64,000 nt of DNA from Lutimonas zeaxanthinifaciens (GCF_030503675.1 NZ_CP129964.1:124001-188000), one strand, 5' to 3'; positions 49,232 through 59,163 are shown, counted from the stretch's first letter. Notes: generated by a model from the letters alone, not told the origin. Program-made: numbers and translations.

Positions 49232-50275
49232 TCATGAATGTTTAGTAATCGGTTTTAAATCAAGAAGTTTTACTCCGGTTCCGTTAAGACCTGAGTATAC
49301 GATCTTTCCTTTTTTCAGGGAAACTCCTTCAGCTATATCCTGTTTGAGCAAGATTGCGCCATCCATATCTACATAATCGAGTTCAGGAACCAAATGTGCA
49401 ATTGCTGATATTCCAACAGAGGATTCTGTCATACAACCCACCATTTTCTTCATCCCCAGCTCTTGTGCACGATGAAGCATTCGCCTGGCAGGAGTTAGCC
49501 CGCCACATTTTACAAGCTTTATGTTGACACCATGAAATAATCCAAAACAAGTATCAACATCAGATTCTTTTTGACAACTTTCGTCTGCTATTAATGGCAA
49601 AGCAGATTTTTTATACAAATATTTCATACCATCCACTTCCTCGGCGGGAAGAGGTTGTTCCAAAAACTCAACTCCAAGATCTTTGAGTGTAAGCGCGTTG
49701 CTAAGGGTTTCTTCTACGCTCCAGGCACAGTTAGCATCAATTCTAAATACAGCATTCGTATGCTTTCGAAGCGCCTTTATAATTTTCAGATCTTCCTTTG
49801 TACCAAGCTTGATCTTATAGATTGGCCAGGGGGTATCTTTCATTTTTGAAAGCATATTTTCAACGGAATCAATACCTATGGTGAAATTTGAAAGTATATT
49901 GTTTTCAATATGATATCCCCAAAGTTCATATAATTTTTTGTTTTTCTGACGGGAATAAAGATCATGATAAGCGATGTCAAGAGCACATAATGCAAATAGA
50001 TTATGTTTTAATAGGGGATACATCCTATTCCAAAAAGTTTCAGGAGTTTCAGAATTTAAAGCATTTCCTTCAATATTGGACTTCACGGCAAGAAGATCCC
50101 TAATCATATCTCCCAGATTATGGTTATAATATGGATTTTCAGAGGCTTCTCCATATCCCGAGATGGTCCCGTCTTTTAATTCGACAACCATCACTTTTTT
50201 ATGATCAAAGGACTGTCTGGAAATACGAAAAGTATGCCGGAGTTCTAAATTATATGTTCGTATTATAAGTTGCAT
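49232..50275 (-). CDS. Dipeptide (L-Ala-D/L-Glu type) epimerase, enolase superfamily
   Basis: 347 residues. Muconate-lactonising subgroup: catalytic lysine in IYKIKLG, metal ligands in RIDANCAW, FLEQPLPAEE and IADESC, and the second lysine in NIKLVKCGG. This fits AE-epimerases, which recycle the murein dipeptide L-Ala-D-Glu. It is followed by osmC and preceded by rsmI (21-base gap), likely one operon. Substrate specificity within the superfamily is an inference. Confidence 0.9.
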   Translation of the reverse strand: MQLIIRTYNLELRHTFRISRQSFDHKKVMVVELKDGTISGYGEASENPYYNHNLGDMIRDLLAVKSNIEGNALNSETPETFWNRMYPLLKHNLFALCALDIAYHDLYSRQKNKKLYELWGYHIENNILSNFTIGIDSVENMLSKMKDTPWPIYKIKLGTKEDLKIIKALRKHTNAVFRIDANCAWSVEETLSNALTLKDLGVEFLEQPLPAEEVDGMKYLYKKSALPLIADESCQKESDVDTCFGLFHGVNIKLVKCGGLTPARRMLHRAQELGMKKMVGCMTESSVGISAIAHLVPELDYVDMDGAILLKQDIAEGVSLKKGKIVYSGLNGTGVKLLDLKPITKHS

Positions 50276-50296
50276 GGATACTGGCGAAGATCGAAT

Positions 50297-51004
50297 TTAT
50301 TTTTTATCAGCTCCTTTCAGGATAATCACAATTTCACCTTTGGGAGGATTATTTAGAAAATGCTGTTTGATATCAATGATTTTTCCTCTTAGCGTTTCTT
50401 CAAACATCTTTGTCAATTCCCTTGAAACAGAAACCAAGCGGTCCTCTCCGAAATACACTGCGAACTGATCCAGGGTTTTATTCAATTTATGTGGAGATTC
50501 ATAAAAAATGATGGTCCTCGTTTCTTCAGCTAATGTCTTTAGTCGTGTTTGCCTTCCTTTTTTAATGGGGAGAAACCCTTCAAATACAAACTTATCACTT
50601 GGAAAACCACTATTTACAAGTGCCGGTACAAAAGCCGTTGCCCCCGGTAGACACTCAACTTCAAGGCCTTTTTCAATGCAGGCCCGTGTGAGAAGAAATC
50701 CCGGATCCGAAATTCCGGGCGTACCTGCATCCGTGATCAGGGCAACCTTCTCACCACCCGCTATCCTTTCAGTGATTCTTTCGGTCATTTTATGCTCGTT
50801 GTGCATGTGATGCGACAACATCGGGGTTTCTATGTTATAATGCTTTAGCAATTTTGAAGACGTACGGGTATCTTCCGCCAAAATAAGATCTACCTCTTTT
50901 AAGATCCGTATGGCCCGCAGGGTGATATCCTCCAGGTTGCCAATAGGTGTGGGAACTAAATAGAGTTTTGAAGTATTATCCAGATCGGGATCCACGTTTT
51001 TCAT
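50297..51004 (-). CDS. rsmI: 16S rRNA (cytidine-1402-2'-O)-methyltransferase RsmI
   Basis: 235 residues. Tetrapyrrole-methylase fold with LYLVPTPIGNLEDITLRAI, AEDTRTSSKLLKHY, TDAGTPGISDPG and FYESPHKLNKTL. Methylates the ribose of C1402 in 16S rRNA. The predicted -7 box (51011-51018) is only 7 bases upstream of the ATG, so the message may have almost no leader. First gene of the rsmI-epimerase-osmC run. Confidence 0.95.
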   Translation of the reverse strand: MKNVDPDLDNTSKLYLVPTPIGNLEDITLRAIRILKEVDLILAEDTRTSSKLLKHYNIETPMLSHHMHNEHKMTERITERIAGGEKVALITDAGTPGISDPGFLLTRACIEKGLEVECLPGATAFVPALVNSGFPSDKFVFEGFLPIKKGRQTRLKTLAEETRTIIFYESPHKLNKTLDQFAVYFGEDRLVSVSRELTKMFEETLRGKIIDIKQHFLNNPPKGEIVIILKGADKK

Positions 51005-51010
51005 TTTTTA

Positions 51011-51018
51011 CAAATATA
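51011..51018 (-). promoter_or_regulatory. -7 box (TATATTTG) of rsmI
   Basis: Minus-strand match to TAnnTTTG, 7 bases before the rsmI ATG, suggesting a leaderless or near-leaderless message. Confidence 0.4.
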
Positions 51019-51140
51019 ATTTTTAATTCCTTCTTGGCTTAAGATATTTGTTCATTTCTGTTTTGATTACCGGATATTTGAACGGGAAAAAAGAGGTGAG
51101 AAAATTTATTTTAAATTCATTGAATCTCATACTTATATGC

Positions 51141-51148
51141 TAAATTTG
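51141..51148 (+). promoter_or_regulatory. -7 box (TAAATTTG) of aspS
   Basis: Perfect TAnnTTTG; a TTG at 51120-51122 lies 18 bases upstream as a -33 element. Leader of about 20-25 bases to ATG 51174. Confidence 0.6.
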
Positions 51149-51173
51149 CACCTTCAATAAAAAGAGCAGGATA

Positions 51174-52925
51174 ATGTACAGAAGTCATAATAACGGAGAG
51201 TTAAGACTGGAACATGAAGGAATGGAAGTTCTATTGTCAGGATGGGTTCAGAAAGTCAGAGACAAGGGGTTCATGGTATGGGTAGATCTTCGAGACAGAT
51301 ACGGGATAACACAGTTAATATTTGATGGTGAAAGAACGGATTCTGAAATCGTTGATAAGGCGAGAAGCCTGGGTCGGGAATTTGTGATTCAGATCAAAGG
51401 AAAGGTTATTGAAAGGGAGGCAAAGAATGATCAGATGCCAACTGGAAATATTGAGATACTTGTTTCTGAACTGAACATTTTAAACGAGGCAAAAGTACCT
51501 CCGTTCACCATAGAGAATGAAACGGATGGGGGGGATGAACTACGAATGAAGTACAGATATCTTGATATCCGCAGAAAACCGGTGCGAGATAACCTAATTT
51601 TTCGTTCAAATGTAACGATGGAAGTCAGAAATTATCTTTCTAAAGAAGGTTTTATCGATGTGGAAACGCCTTATCTTATAAAATCGACTCCTGAAGGAGC
51701 CCGTGATTTTGTTGTGCCTTCGAGAATGAATGAGGGCCAGTTCTATGCATTGCCTCAATCCCCACAGACTTTTAAACAATTACTAATGGTAGGGGGACTT
51801 GATAAATATTTTCAAATTGTCAAATGTTTCAGGGATGAGGATTTAAGGGCTGACAGGCAACCTGAATTCACACAGATAGATTGTGAAATGGCATTCGTGG
51901 AGCAGGAAGATATTCTCAATACTTTTGAGGGATTGGTCCGACACTTGTTAAAGGAAATCAATGGAGTCAAGGTAGCGGATTTCCCAAGAATGAGCTATGA
52001 GGAAGCTATAAAAACTTATGGAAACGACAAGCCGGATATCAGGTTTGATATGAAGTTTGGAGAATTAAATAATTTAGCTCAGGGAAAAGGTTTCGGAGTT
52101 TTTGACTCACAGGAACTAGTCGTTGGAATAGCCGTACCGGGATGTTCTGAGTTTTCAAGAAAGCAGCTTGACCAGATCATTGATTTCGTTAAAACCCCTC
52201 AGGTTGGGGCCAAAGGGCTGGTTTGGGTAAAATGTAACAAAGATGGAAGTTTTAAATCTTCAGTGGATAAATTCTTTGATCAGGAACAGCTAAAGAGCTG
52301 GTCAGAGGAGCTCGGTGCTTCAGCCGGTGATTTGCTTTTGGTCATGGCAGGAGAAGCTGATAAAACAAGAACACAATTGAGCACACTCCGGATGGAGATG
52401 GCCGAACAGTTAGGCTTGAGAAAGCCTGATGAATTTGCACCGCTCTGGGTGGTTGATTTCCCGTTATTGGAATGGGATGAGGACACAAAAAGGTATCATG
52501 CCATGCATCACCCTTTCACTTCCCCAAAGCCGGAAGATCTTGAATTACTGGATACCAATCCCGGAAAAGTTCGTGCCAATGCCTATGATATGGTATTAAA
52601 CGGAAACGAAATTGGAGGAGGATCGATTCGTATTTTTGATAAAGAAACCCAGTCGAGGATGTTTGACCTTCTTGGATTCTCAAAGGAAGAAGCTCAGGAA
52701 CAATTTGGGTTTTTAATGAATGCATTTGAATACGGGGCACCACCGCATGGTGGACTTGCATTCGGTTTGGACAGGCTGGTAGCAATTATGGGCGGTCAGG
52801 AAACAATTAGAGATTTTATTGCCTTTCCTAAAAACAATTCCGGACGGGATGTAATGATAGAAGCTCCATCGATGATCGATGAAGATCAGTTGAAAGAGCT
52901 ACATTTAAAATTGAATTTAAAATAA
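51174..52925 (+). CDS. aspS: Aspartate--tRNA ligase
   Basis: 583 residues, normal for the bacterial type. N-terminal OB-fold anticodon domain (about 1-110), class II catalytic core with motif 2 [18 protein letters not shown] and motif 3 [10 protein letters not shown], and a GAD-type insert between. Single gene with its own promoter and a strong terminator. Charges tRNA-Asp; no sign of a non-discriminating form can be read safely. Confidence 0.98.
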   Translation: MYRSHNNGELRLEHEGMEVLLSGWVQKVRDKGFMVWVDLRDRYGITQLIFDGERTDSEIVDKARSLGREFVIQIKGKVIEREAKNDQMPTGNIEILVSELNILNEAKVPPFTIENETDGGDELRMKYRYLDIRRKPVRDNLIFRSNVTMEVRNYLSKEGFIDVETPYLIKSTPEGARDFVVPSRMNEGQFYALPQSPQTFKQLLMVGGLDKYFQIVKCFRDEDLRADRQPEFTQIDCEMAFVEQEDILNTFEGLVRHLLKEINGVKVADFPRMSYEEAIKTYGNDKPDIRFDMKFGELNNLAQGKGFGVFDSQELVVGIAVPGCSEFSRKQLDQIIDFVKTPQVGAKGLVWVKCNKDGSFKSSVDKFFDQEQLKSWSEELGASAGDLLLVMAGEADKTRTQLSTLRMEMAEQLGLRKPDEFAPLWVVDFPLLEWDEDTKRYHAMHHPFTSPKPEDLELLDTNPGKVRANAYDMVLNGNEIGGGSIRIFDKETQSRMFDLLGFSKEEAQEQFGFLMNAFEYGAPPHGGLAFGLDRLVAIMGGQETIRDFIAFPKNNSGRDVMIEAPSMIDEDQLKELHLKLNLK

Positions 52926-52935
52926 ATCAACAGTT

Positions 52936-52967
52936 AAAAATCCGAAATGTATATTTCGGATTTTTTT
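52936..52967 (+). terminator. Terminator of aspS
   Basis: AAATCCGAAAT and ATTTCGGATTT form an 11-bp stem with a 4-base loop, followed by a T-run. It lies 12 bases past the stop codon. Confidence 0.88.
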
Positions 52968-53028
52968 GTGCTTGGCTTTTAATTGCTACTTTTATTAACT
53001 GTTAACTCTTTGATGTAACTTTTGATCA

Positions 53029-54816
53029 ATGCCAACCCTGAAAAAGCTTAGAAAAAGATTTTTTAAATGGAGATATAAGCATATCACCAATCAGCAGTTT
53101 ATTTATGCACTGAGTATTTTAGTCGGTTTTTTGGCGGGTCTTGGGACTGTGATCATAAAGAATCTAACGCATTTTATCCAATCGTTGCTTCAGGGTAAAA
53201 TCATCGTGGATTACCATCACAGTCTGTATTTTATTTTTCCTTTGATTGGATTGATCCTTGTTTATCTTATCCAAAAATATGTTATCCGAAGAAAGATAGG
53301 CCATGCCATTCCATCTACCTTGTTTTCCTTGTCCAAGAGAAAGGGCCTGATTGAAAGATACAAGATGTATGCCTCCCTGATCACGGCTCCTTTAACAGTT
53401 GGATTCGGAGGTTCCGTCGGTTTACAGGGCCCGGCAATTAACACGGGAGCGGCGGTGGCTTCGAATATTGCACAATATTTTCATGTCAGTGCGAGAAACA
53501 GGTCATTATTGATCGGATGTGCTTCGGCAGGGGCGGTTGCTTCGATGTTTAAGGCTCCGATTGCGGCTGTAATTTTTGCCGTTGAGATCTTCAGTCTGGA
53601 CCTTGCTTTTGCTTCCATGATTCCGTTATTACTGGCTTCGGTTTCGGCAGTTATCACCTCCTACCTTTTTCTGGGATCTGAAATACTCTTTAGTTTCGAA
53701 ATTCAAGACAAGTTTTCAATAGATGATATTCTGTTCTATGTGGTTTTGGGAATTGGATCCGCCATAGCTTCCGTATATTTTTCGAAGATGTATTTTTGGA
53801 TCACGGGGCTTTTTGACAGAATACACGGAGAGGTAAAAAAATTATTTATCGGAGGAATAATCATCGGGATTCTGTTGTTTTTTATTCCACCACTCTACGG
53901 GGAGGGTTTTGATCTGATCAATAATCTTTTACGAGGCAATCACATGAAAGCAATTGGCAGTATTCCGTTTGCTCAGGTTGTGGAGGAAAATATCTGGATG
54001 ATCATACTCCTGCTAATCGGCATAACTGTTTTTAAGGCTGTCGCGATGACTGTAACCTTCTCAGCGGGAGGGGTCGGAGGGATATTTATTCCGACTCTTG
54101 TGATGGGGAGTGCACTTGGAAATGTTTACGCGAAAGTGGTAAACAATCTTGGATGGGATTTTTCAATTTCTGAATCAAACTTCACACTTATTGGAATGAC
54201 AGGCCTTATGGCCGGGGTGCTTCATGCTCCCTTGACCGCGATCTTCCTTATTGCCGATATCACGGGAGGATATGAATTGTTCGTTCCACTGATGATCGTT
54301 TCGGCGATTTCCTTCTCGCTGACCCGCTATTATGTTTCAAATTCCATATATACGATGGAGCTGGCAAAAAAAGGAGAATTACTCACACATAATAAGGATA
54401 AGAACGTGTTGATGATGATGGAAAAAAGTAAACTTATCGAGAGAGATTTCGTCAAGATCAAACCGGAATACAATCTGGGCGAAATGTTGAATAAAGCCGT
54501 CACAAAATCAAAGCGGAATATCTTTCCTGTAGTCAATGAAAAAAATGAATTTCTGGGAATTCTGCTACTTGATGACATTCGAAACATTATGTTTGACCAG
54601 AATATGTATGACAAGGTCCAGGTAGAGGAACTCATGCATAGGGCTCCTGATATTATTTTTCATGAAAAGGATAATATGGAGACTATTATGGAGAAATTTA
54701 AACAGACCGGAGCCTGGAATTTGCCCGTTGTGAAAAAAGGAGAATACCACGGATTCATTTCCAAATCCAAGCTGCTGACAGCCTACAGGAGGCAATTAAT
54801 TGAGGTTACTACTTAA
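53029..54816 (+). CDS. ClC-family chloride channel/antiporter with CBS pair
   Basis: 595 residues. About 10-12 membrane helices to residue 425, then two CBS domains (about 455-580). The helix-F motif, usually G-x-E-G/A-P, reads GLQGP at 131-135, so the gating glutamate is Gln133. The later blocks VTFSAGGVGGIFIPTLVMG and ITGGYELFVPLMI are normal. Replacement of this Glu in studied ClC proteins removes proton coupling, so this may be a channel rather than an antiporter (inference). The stop overlaps the convergent glpQ gene by 8 bases. Confidence 0.9.
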   Translation: MPTLKKLRKRFFKWRYKHITNQQFIYALSILVGFLAGLGTVIIKNLTHFIQSLLQGKIIVDYHHSLYFIFPLIGLILVYLIQKYVIRRKIGHAIPSTLFSLSKRKGLIERYKMYASLITAPLTVGFGGSVGLQGPAINTGAAVASNIAQYFHVSARNRSLLIGCASAGAVASMFKAPIAAVIFAVEIFSLDLAFASMIPLLLASVSAVITSYLFLGSEILFSFEIQDKFSIDDILFYVVLGIGSAIASVYFSKMYFWITGLFDRIHGEVKKLFIGGIIIGILLFFIPPLYGEGFDLINNLLRGNHMKAIGSIPFAQVVEENIWMIILLLIGITVFKAVAMTVTFSAGGVGGIFIPTLVMGSALGNVYAKVVNNLGWDFSISESNFTLIGMTGLMAGVLHAPLTAIFLIADITGGYELFVPLMIVSAISFSLTRYYVSNSIYTMELAKKGELLTHNKDKNVLMMMEKSKLIERDFVKIKPEYNLGEMLNKAVTKSKRNIFPVVNEKNEFLGILLLDDIRNIMFDQNMYDKVQVEELMHRAPDIIFHEKDNMETIMEKFKQTGAWNLPVVKKGEYHGFISKSKLLTAYRRQLIEVTT

Positions 54817-55774
54817 AATATTCCTTGACAGCATCCGGAAAGTCTGTAAATCCGCCATCTATATCCAGTTCCCTGAATGAAAAATCTAAAAGTTTCTCAA
54901 AAGTTTCAAAATTCGGATGTTCATCTTTTCTGAAAGTATAAGCGTGAATCTTAAGATTAAGATCTCTGGAGCGTTGAATGAGGGATTTTTTCTCAGCATC
55001 GGACTTCCCGTGGGCATAAAGGATAAGCTGCTCAATTGACGGCCCTATGGCATCGGCATAAGAACTATAGGTTTCAAGATTTTCAAATCCTTCAGGTAAC
55101 TCCATCAGTTGGGTAAGGAAAAGATCTGAATCCAGTTCTTCCCTGATTCTCCTTAATTCAATAGCGTCAAAGCACTGTAAAATACATGGATCCGTCTTCT
55201 TTGAATATCCAGTTGAATCCAAGACCTTTAATACGATACTTGAAATATCTTTGCCGTTTTCTTTATGAAACCCGGGATTTTTGATCTCAGGATAGATGCC
55301 GATATTCTTACCGGTACTTTTATTCAATCCCTGGATCATGGAAATCTCTTCTGAAAGAGTATGCAGCCTGAAATGGGAATCCTCCAATGGATACCTGTTC
55401 GGGAAAACTGTTTTCCCGGTGCCGAGATGAATTCGTTCATGAACCGTAAGCGATTTTAATTCGGCAAGCGTAAAATCGATCACATAGTATCGACCATCTG
55501 ACCGGTTTCTTTCCGGAAAAATAGTTTTAACGTTGGTTACTTCTTCCAGAAAAATGTCATGAATAACAATGGGGACATCGTCTTTGCTCAGGACAATGTC
55601 CTGTTCAATATAATCAGGGCCCATGGCAAAAGCCATTGCCTTTGACTCCATAGTGTGCTCAGGCAGATAACCGGAAGCCCCTCTATGGGCAATAACTATT
55701 TTTTCAGCAAATTGATCTTCAGGCATGGCACAGTTGGAAAAAAGTAATAAGGCTAATATTAGAATGAATTTCAA
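54809..55774 (-). CDS. glpQ: Glycerophosphodiester phosphodiesterase (lipoprotein)
   Basis: 321 residues. Lipobox FSNC with Cys15, so periplasmic and lipid-anchored. GDPD signature HRGASGYLPEHTMESKAMA with the two catalytic histidines and Glu; EQDIVLSKDDVPIVIHD adds Ca2+ ligands. Splits glycerophosphodiesters into glycerol-3-phosphate and alcohol. It matches the long periplasmic GlpQ form, not the cytosolic UgpQ form. Overlaps the convergent ClC gene by 8 bases. Confidence 0.94.
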   Translation of the reverse strand: MKFILILALLLFSNCAMPEDQFAEKIVIAHRGASGYLPEHTMESKAMAFAMGPDYIEQDIVLSKDDVPIVIHDIFLEEVTNVKTIFPERNRSDGRYYVIDFTLAELKSLTVHERIHLGTGKTVFPNRYPLEDSHFRLHTLSEEISMIQGLNKSTGKNIGIYPEIKNPGFHKENGKDISSIVLKVLDSTGYSKKTDPCILQCFDAIELRRIREELDSDLFLTQLMELPEGFENLETYSSYADAIGPSIEQLILYAHGKSDAEKKSLIQRSRDLNLKIHAYTFRKDEHPNFETFEKLLDFSFRELDIDGGFTDFPDAVKEYFK

Positions 55775-55821
55775 GACATGAACGGAATTAAAATTTATTA
55801 AGCTAAAGATAAGACATTTTG

Positions 55822-55829
55822 TAAATTTG
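55822..55829 (+). promoter_or_regulatory. -7 box (TAAATTTG) of the small membrane protein gene
   Basis: Perfect TAnnTTTG; the ATG at 55849 follows after 19 bases. Confidence 0.55.
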
Positions 55830-55848
55830 CAGTTAAACAGAACATTTC

Positions 55849-56082
55849 ATGAAAATAGCACTAAGAATTATACTTCTCCTGACCATATCTTTGATTGGGT
55901 ATGGTTATTATTTGAATTACGAGAATTCAGGAGCCGGTGAAAAGTTTATTGGGATCGGGGTTCTGATTTTTGCTTTTGTACTTATGCCTTTGTTTATTTA
56001 TCATCGCTACAGAAATAAGGACCTTAAAAATTATTCGATTAAGGATTTTTCCAAGTTGCACAAAAAGGATGATGAAGATTAA
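55849..56082 (+). CDS. Small two-helix membrane protein, unknown
   Basis: 77 residues with two membrane segments (about 4-21 and 33-50) and a charged C-terminal tail rich in Lys and Asp. No known family recognised. A clean -7 box and a start right after it support that it is real. It ends convergent with tadA, overlapping its stop by 4 bases. Confidence 0.7.
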   Translation: MKIALRIILLLTISLIGYGYYLNYENSGAGEKFIGIGVLIFAFVLMPLFIYHRYRNKDLKNYSIKDFSKLHKKDDED

Positions 56083-56528
56083 TTCAAATTGCGTTTTTCG
56101 ATAAAAAACCTGGTCAGAATTTCACCGCACTCTTTTTCCAGAATGCCACCTGTTACCTTGGTTTTTGGGTGTAGCGATGTTCCAAAATGCTTATAACCAC
56201 GTTGTGGATCAGTTGCCCCGAAGACGATCTGGTCAATTTGGGTCCAATAGCTCGCTCCGGCACACATCTGGCACGGTTCGAGAGTCACATAAAGCGTACA
56301 TTTTTTTAAATATTTGCCACCCAAATAATCCGAAGCTGATGTAAAAGCCTGCATTTCAGCGTGAGCTGTGACATCATTGAGTGTTTCGGTAAGGTTATGG
56401 GCCCTTGCAATAATTTTATCTCCAATAACGATGATGGCTCCGATAGGAACTTCATTTTTTTCAAAGGCCAATTCAGCTTCCTGAATGGCTTTTTTCATGA
56501 AATATTCGTGGGTGAATGGGCTTTCCAT
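56079..56528 (-). CDS. tadA: tRNA-specific adenosine deaminase TadA / nucleoside deaminase
   Basis: 149 residues from ATG 56528. A longer frame into murI exists but is rejected, since this ATG follows the murI stop directly and gives the normal length. Zinc/catalytic motif HAEMQ (His56, Glu58) and PCQMC (Cys86, Cys89). Turns A34 of tRNA-Arg into inosine, or deaminates free guanine/cytosine in related enzymes. The DPQRGYKHFGTSLHPKTKV region fits the TadA/GuaD group; tRNA editing is the likely role but not certain. Translationally coupled to murI. Confidence 0.88.
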   Translation of the reverse strand: MESPFTHEYFMKKAIQEAELAFEKNEVPIGAIIVIGDKIIARAHNLTETLNDVTAHAEMQAFTSASDYLGGKYLKKCTLYVTLEPCQMCAGASYWTQIDQIVFGATDPQRGYKHFGTSLHPKTKVTGGILEKECGEILTRFFIEKRNLN

Positions 56529-56529
56529 A

Positions 56530-57318
56530 TCAGAAATCAGTTTTAACGGCTTTGAATCCTTCATTAAATTCATCAAGTATCTTCTGCATGACCTGAGGAT
56601 CCTTATTTGTATAGAACATGCGATTAATTTTTCCATGATCCAAATTCAGTAAATCCTCCTGTTCCAGAATTACTTTGGTTTGTCTCGCTATTGCTTCACC
56701 TGAATCGAGAATTTTGACCGAAGAACCCACAATTTCTTCAATTTGATCGGTGAGAAAAGGATAATGAGTGCAACCCAAGACCAAATGATCTATTTTTTTA
56801 TCCATCATGGGTTTTATATGTTTCTTCAAAAGCATTGTCATCTCTTCAGAATGCATTTTCCCCGATTCGATTAGAGTTACTAGGCCTTCCCCAACCTGTT
56901 CAACTACTTCCACGCCTTGAGCAAACCTTTGTGAAGTTTCGAAGAGCAGATCACTTTTTAACGTACTTTTTGTAGCGAGAATCCCGACAATTTTCGTCTT
57001 GGAGTTCATTGCGGCAGGCTTTATTGCCGGCTGTACCCTGATAAATGGAAGCTCATAGTGTTCTCTGAGGTACTTTACGGCGTTTGTTGAGGCTGTATTG
57101 CAGGCAACGACGATTAATTTACATCCCTTTGAGAGAAGAAATTCAGTGTTTTTTACACTGATTTTTATGATCTCTTCTTTGGTTTTTTCTCCGTACGGTG
57201 CATTTTTGCTGTCCGCCAGATAAATAATATCTTCATTTGGCAATAGCCTATGAATCTCTTCATATATGGTCAATCCTCCTACTCCTGAGTCAAAAATTCC
57301 GATGGGGTTACTACGCAT
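56530..57318 (-). CDS. murI: Glutamate racemase
   Basis: 262 residues. Two catalytic cysteines: Cys73 in ACNTASTNAVKYL and the second in VLGCTHYPFL, plus the opening FDSGVGGLTIYEEI. Supplies D-glutamate for peptidoglycan. Its TGA ends one base before the tadA start. Its -7 box at 57351-57358 gives a leader of about 25-30 bases. Confidence 0.96.
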   Translation of the reverse strand: MRSNPIGIFDSGVGGLTIYEEIHRLLPNEDIIYLADSKNAPYGEKTKEEIIKISVKNTEFLLSKGCKLIVVACNTASTNAVKYLREHYELPFIRVQPAIKPAAMNSKTKIVGILATKSTLKSDLLFETSQRFAQGVEVVEQVGEGLVTLIESGKMHSEEMTMLLKKHIKPMMDKKIDHLVLGCTHYPFLTDQIEEIVGSSVKILDSGEAIARQTKVILEQEDLLNLDHGKINRMFYTNKDPQVMQKILDEFNEGFKAVKTDF

Positions 57319-57350
57319 GGCACATATGAAACTTATTATTTTGGCTCCAC

Positions 57351-57358
57351 CAAAGATA
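57351..57358 (-). promoter_or_regulatory. -7 box (TATCTTTG) of murI
   Basis: Minus-strand match to TAnnTTTG, 32 bases before the murI ATG. Confidence 0.5.
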
Positions 57359-57362
57359 ATCG

Positions 57363-57370
57363 TAGTTTTG
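57363..57370 (+). promoter_or_regulatory. -7 box (TAGTTTTG) of dxs
   Basis: Matches TAnnTTTG just 2 bases before the first possible dxs start (TTG 57373), so the dxs message may be leaderless. It lies back to back with the murI box. Confidence 0.4.
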
Positions 57371-57375
57371 CATTG

Positions 57376-59163
57376 GTGAGAAAAAAAAATTTAGAAAATA
57401 TCAACAATTCGGGCGATCTTAAAAAGCTAACGCTGGACGAACTTATTGATCTTTCAGGTGAGTTGAGAGATTTTATTATTGATATTGTATCAGTAAAAAA
57501 AGGACACCTTGGCGCAAGTTTGGGTGTGGTAGAACTGACCATTGCTTTACACTATATTTTTGATACCCCGGATGACATTTTGATCTGGGATGTTGGACAT
57601 CAGGCCTATCCACATAAAATTCTTACCGGAAGAAGAGATTCCTTCCACACCAACAGAGAGCTTGGGGGGATCTCGGGATTTCCCAAAATAGATGAGAGCG
57701 AGTATGATGCTTTTGGAACAGGCCATTCTTCAACTTCAATTTCGGCTGCCCTTGGAATGGCCATCGCTTCAAGCCTGGACGGAAACCATGAAAGAAATCA
57801 TATTGCTGTTATTGGAGATGCCAGTATAGCCAGTGGAATGGCTTTTGAAGGATTAAATCATGCAGGGGTAACCAAATCAAATTTGCTGATCATTTTAAAT
57901 GACAATGAAATGGGTATAGACCCAAATGTAGGGGCCCTGAAGAATTATCTTACCTCCGTAAAAAACGGAATGGATGCGCATCAAAAGAATATTTTCGAAG
58001 CTCTCGATTTCTCATATTCAGGACCTGTAGACGGACATGATATGCAGGCGCTTCTTGAGGAGTTGGGTCGTCTTAAAACAATTTCCGGCCCCAAATTACT
58101 TCATGTCATCACAACAAAAGGTAAAGGATTAAGTAAAGCTGAAAAGGATCAGATCACCTATCATGCACCGGGCCTCTTTGACAAGGAATCAGGAGAATTG
58201 ATTATAGAAAGTGAGTTCGAGAAGCCACCTAAATTTCAGGATGTATTTGGCCTGACCTTAGTTGAACTGGCTGATAAAAATGAAAATATTGTAGGGATTA
58301 CACCCGCTATGCCAACAGGATCGTCACTCAAATTTATGATTGAGAAGTTTCCGAACAGAGCATTTGACGTTGGGATTGCTGAGCAACACGCTGTTACACT
58401 GGCTGCAGGATTGGCAACCCAGGGAAAGATTCCTTATTGTGCTATATACTCCACATTCTTACAACGTTCTTACGATCAGATTATACATGACGTTGCCTTG
58501 CAGAATTTACCTGTGATTTTTTGTATCGACAGGGCAGGATTGGTAGGGGAGGACGGGCCGACTCACCACGGGGTATTTGATATTTCATTTTTGAACTGTA
58601 TTCCCAATATGATGATTTGTTGCCCCATGGATGAAATGGAATTGAGAAACATCATGTATACGGCGCAGCAGGGTTTAGATGGGCCGATTGCTATAAGATA
58701 CCCTAGAGGAAGAGGAGTTCATACCGACTGGACAAACTCTTTTGAATCGATTCCGATCGGAACAGGAAGAAGAATTCAGGAAGGCCATAGCCTGGCTATA
58801 CTGACAGTGGGACCTGTGGGTGAAGTAGTCAAAAATATTTGCCTTGAATCAGAGTTCGATTCTTTGGGCCACTATGATATGAGATTTGTGAAACCCCTTG
58901 ATACTGAGATTTTGGAGGAGGTCTTTTCCAGGTATGACAAGGTAATTACGATTGAGGAAGGTGTTCTTTCGGGTGGATTCGGGGCCTCAGTACTGAATTA
59001 TAAAAATGAGAATCTGATCAACCATGTAATGATTGAAAGTATTGGATTTCCGGATGAGTTTTTACAGCATGGAAACGTGTCTGAATTGAATAAAATTTGC
59101 GGTTTAGACAAGGAGGGTATAAAAAGCAGAATTCGTAAGGTTCAAAATACCGATAATAATTAA
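57376..59163 (+). CDS. dxs: 1-deoxy-D-xylulose-5-phosphate synthase
   Basis: About 595 residues. Thiamine-diphosphate enzyme that starts the MEP isoprenoid pathway from pyruvate and glyceraldehyde-3-phosphate. Blocks: KGHLGASLGVVELTIALHY, GHSSTSISAALGMA, the cofactor motif GDASIASGMAFEGLNHAG, and the C-terminal EEGVLSGGFG. The start is unclear: GTG 57376 or TTG 57373, both right behind the -7 box; no ATG fits, and the homologous region begins within ten residues. Shorter than the proteobacterial enzymes by about 30 residues, as usual in Bacteroidota. Confidence 0.94.
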   Translation: MRKKNLENINNSGDLKKLTLDELIDLSGELRDFIIDIVSVKKGHLGASLGVVELTIALHYIFDTPDDILIWDVGHQAYPHKILTGRRDSFHTNRELGGISGFPKIDESEYDAFGTGHSSTSISAALGMAIASSLDGNHERNHIAVIGDASIASGMAFEGLNHAGVTKSNLLIILNDNEMGIDPNVGALKNYLTSVKNGMDAHQKNIFEALDFSYSGPVDGHDMQALLEELGRLKTISGPKLLHVITTKGKGLSKAEKDQITYHAPGLFDKESGELIIESEFEKPPKFQDVFGLTLVELADKNENIVGITPAMPTGSSLKFMIEKFPNRAFDVGIAEQHAVTLAAGLATQGKIPYCAIYSTFLQRSYDQIIHDVALQNLPVIFCIDRAGLVGEDGPTHHGVFDISFLNCIPNMMICCPMDEMELRNIMYTAQQGLDGPIAIRYPRGRGVHTDWTNSFESIPIGTGRRIQEGHSLAILTVGPVGEVVKNICLESEFDSLGHYDMRFVKPLDTEILEEVFSRYDKVITIEEGVLSGGFGASVLNYKNENLINHVMIESIGFPDEFLQHGNVSELNKICGLDKEGIKSRIRKVQNTDNN

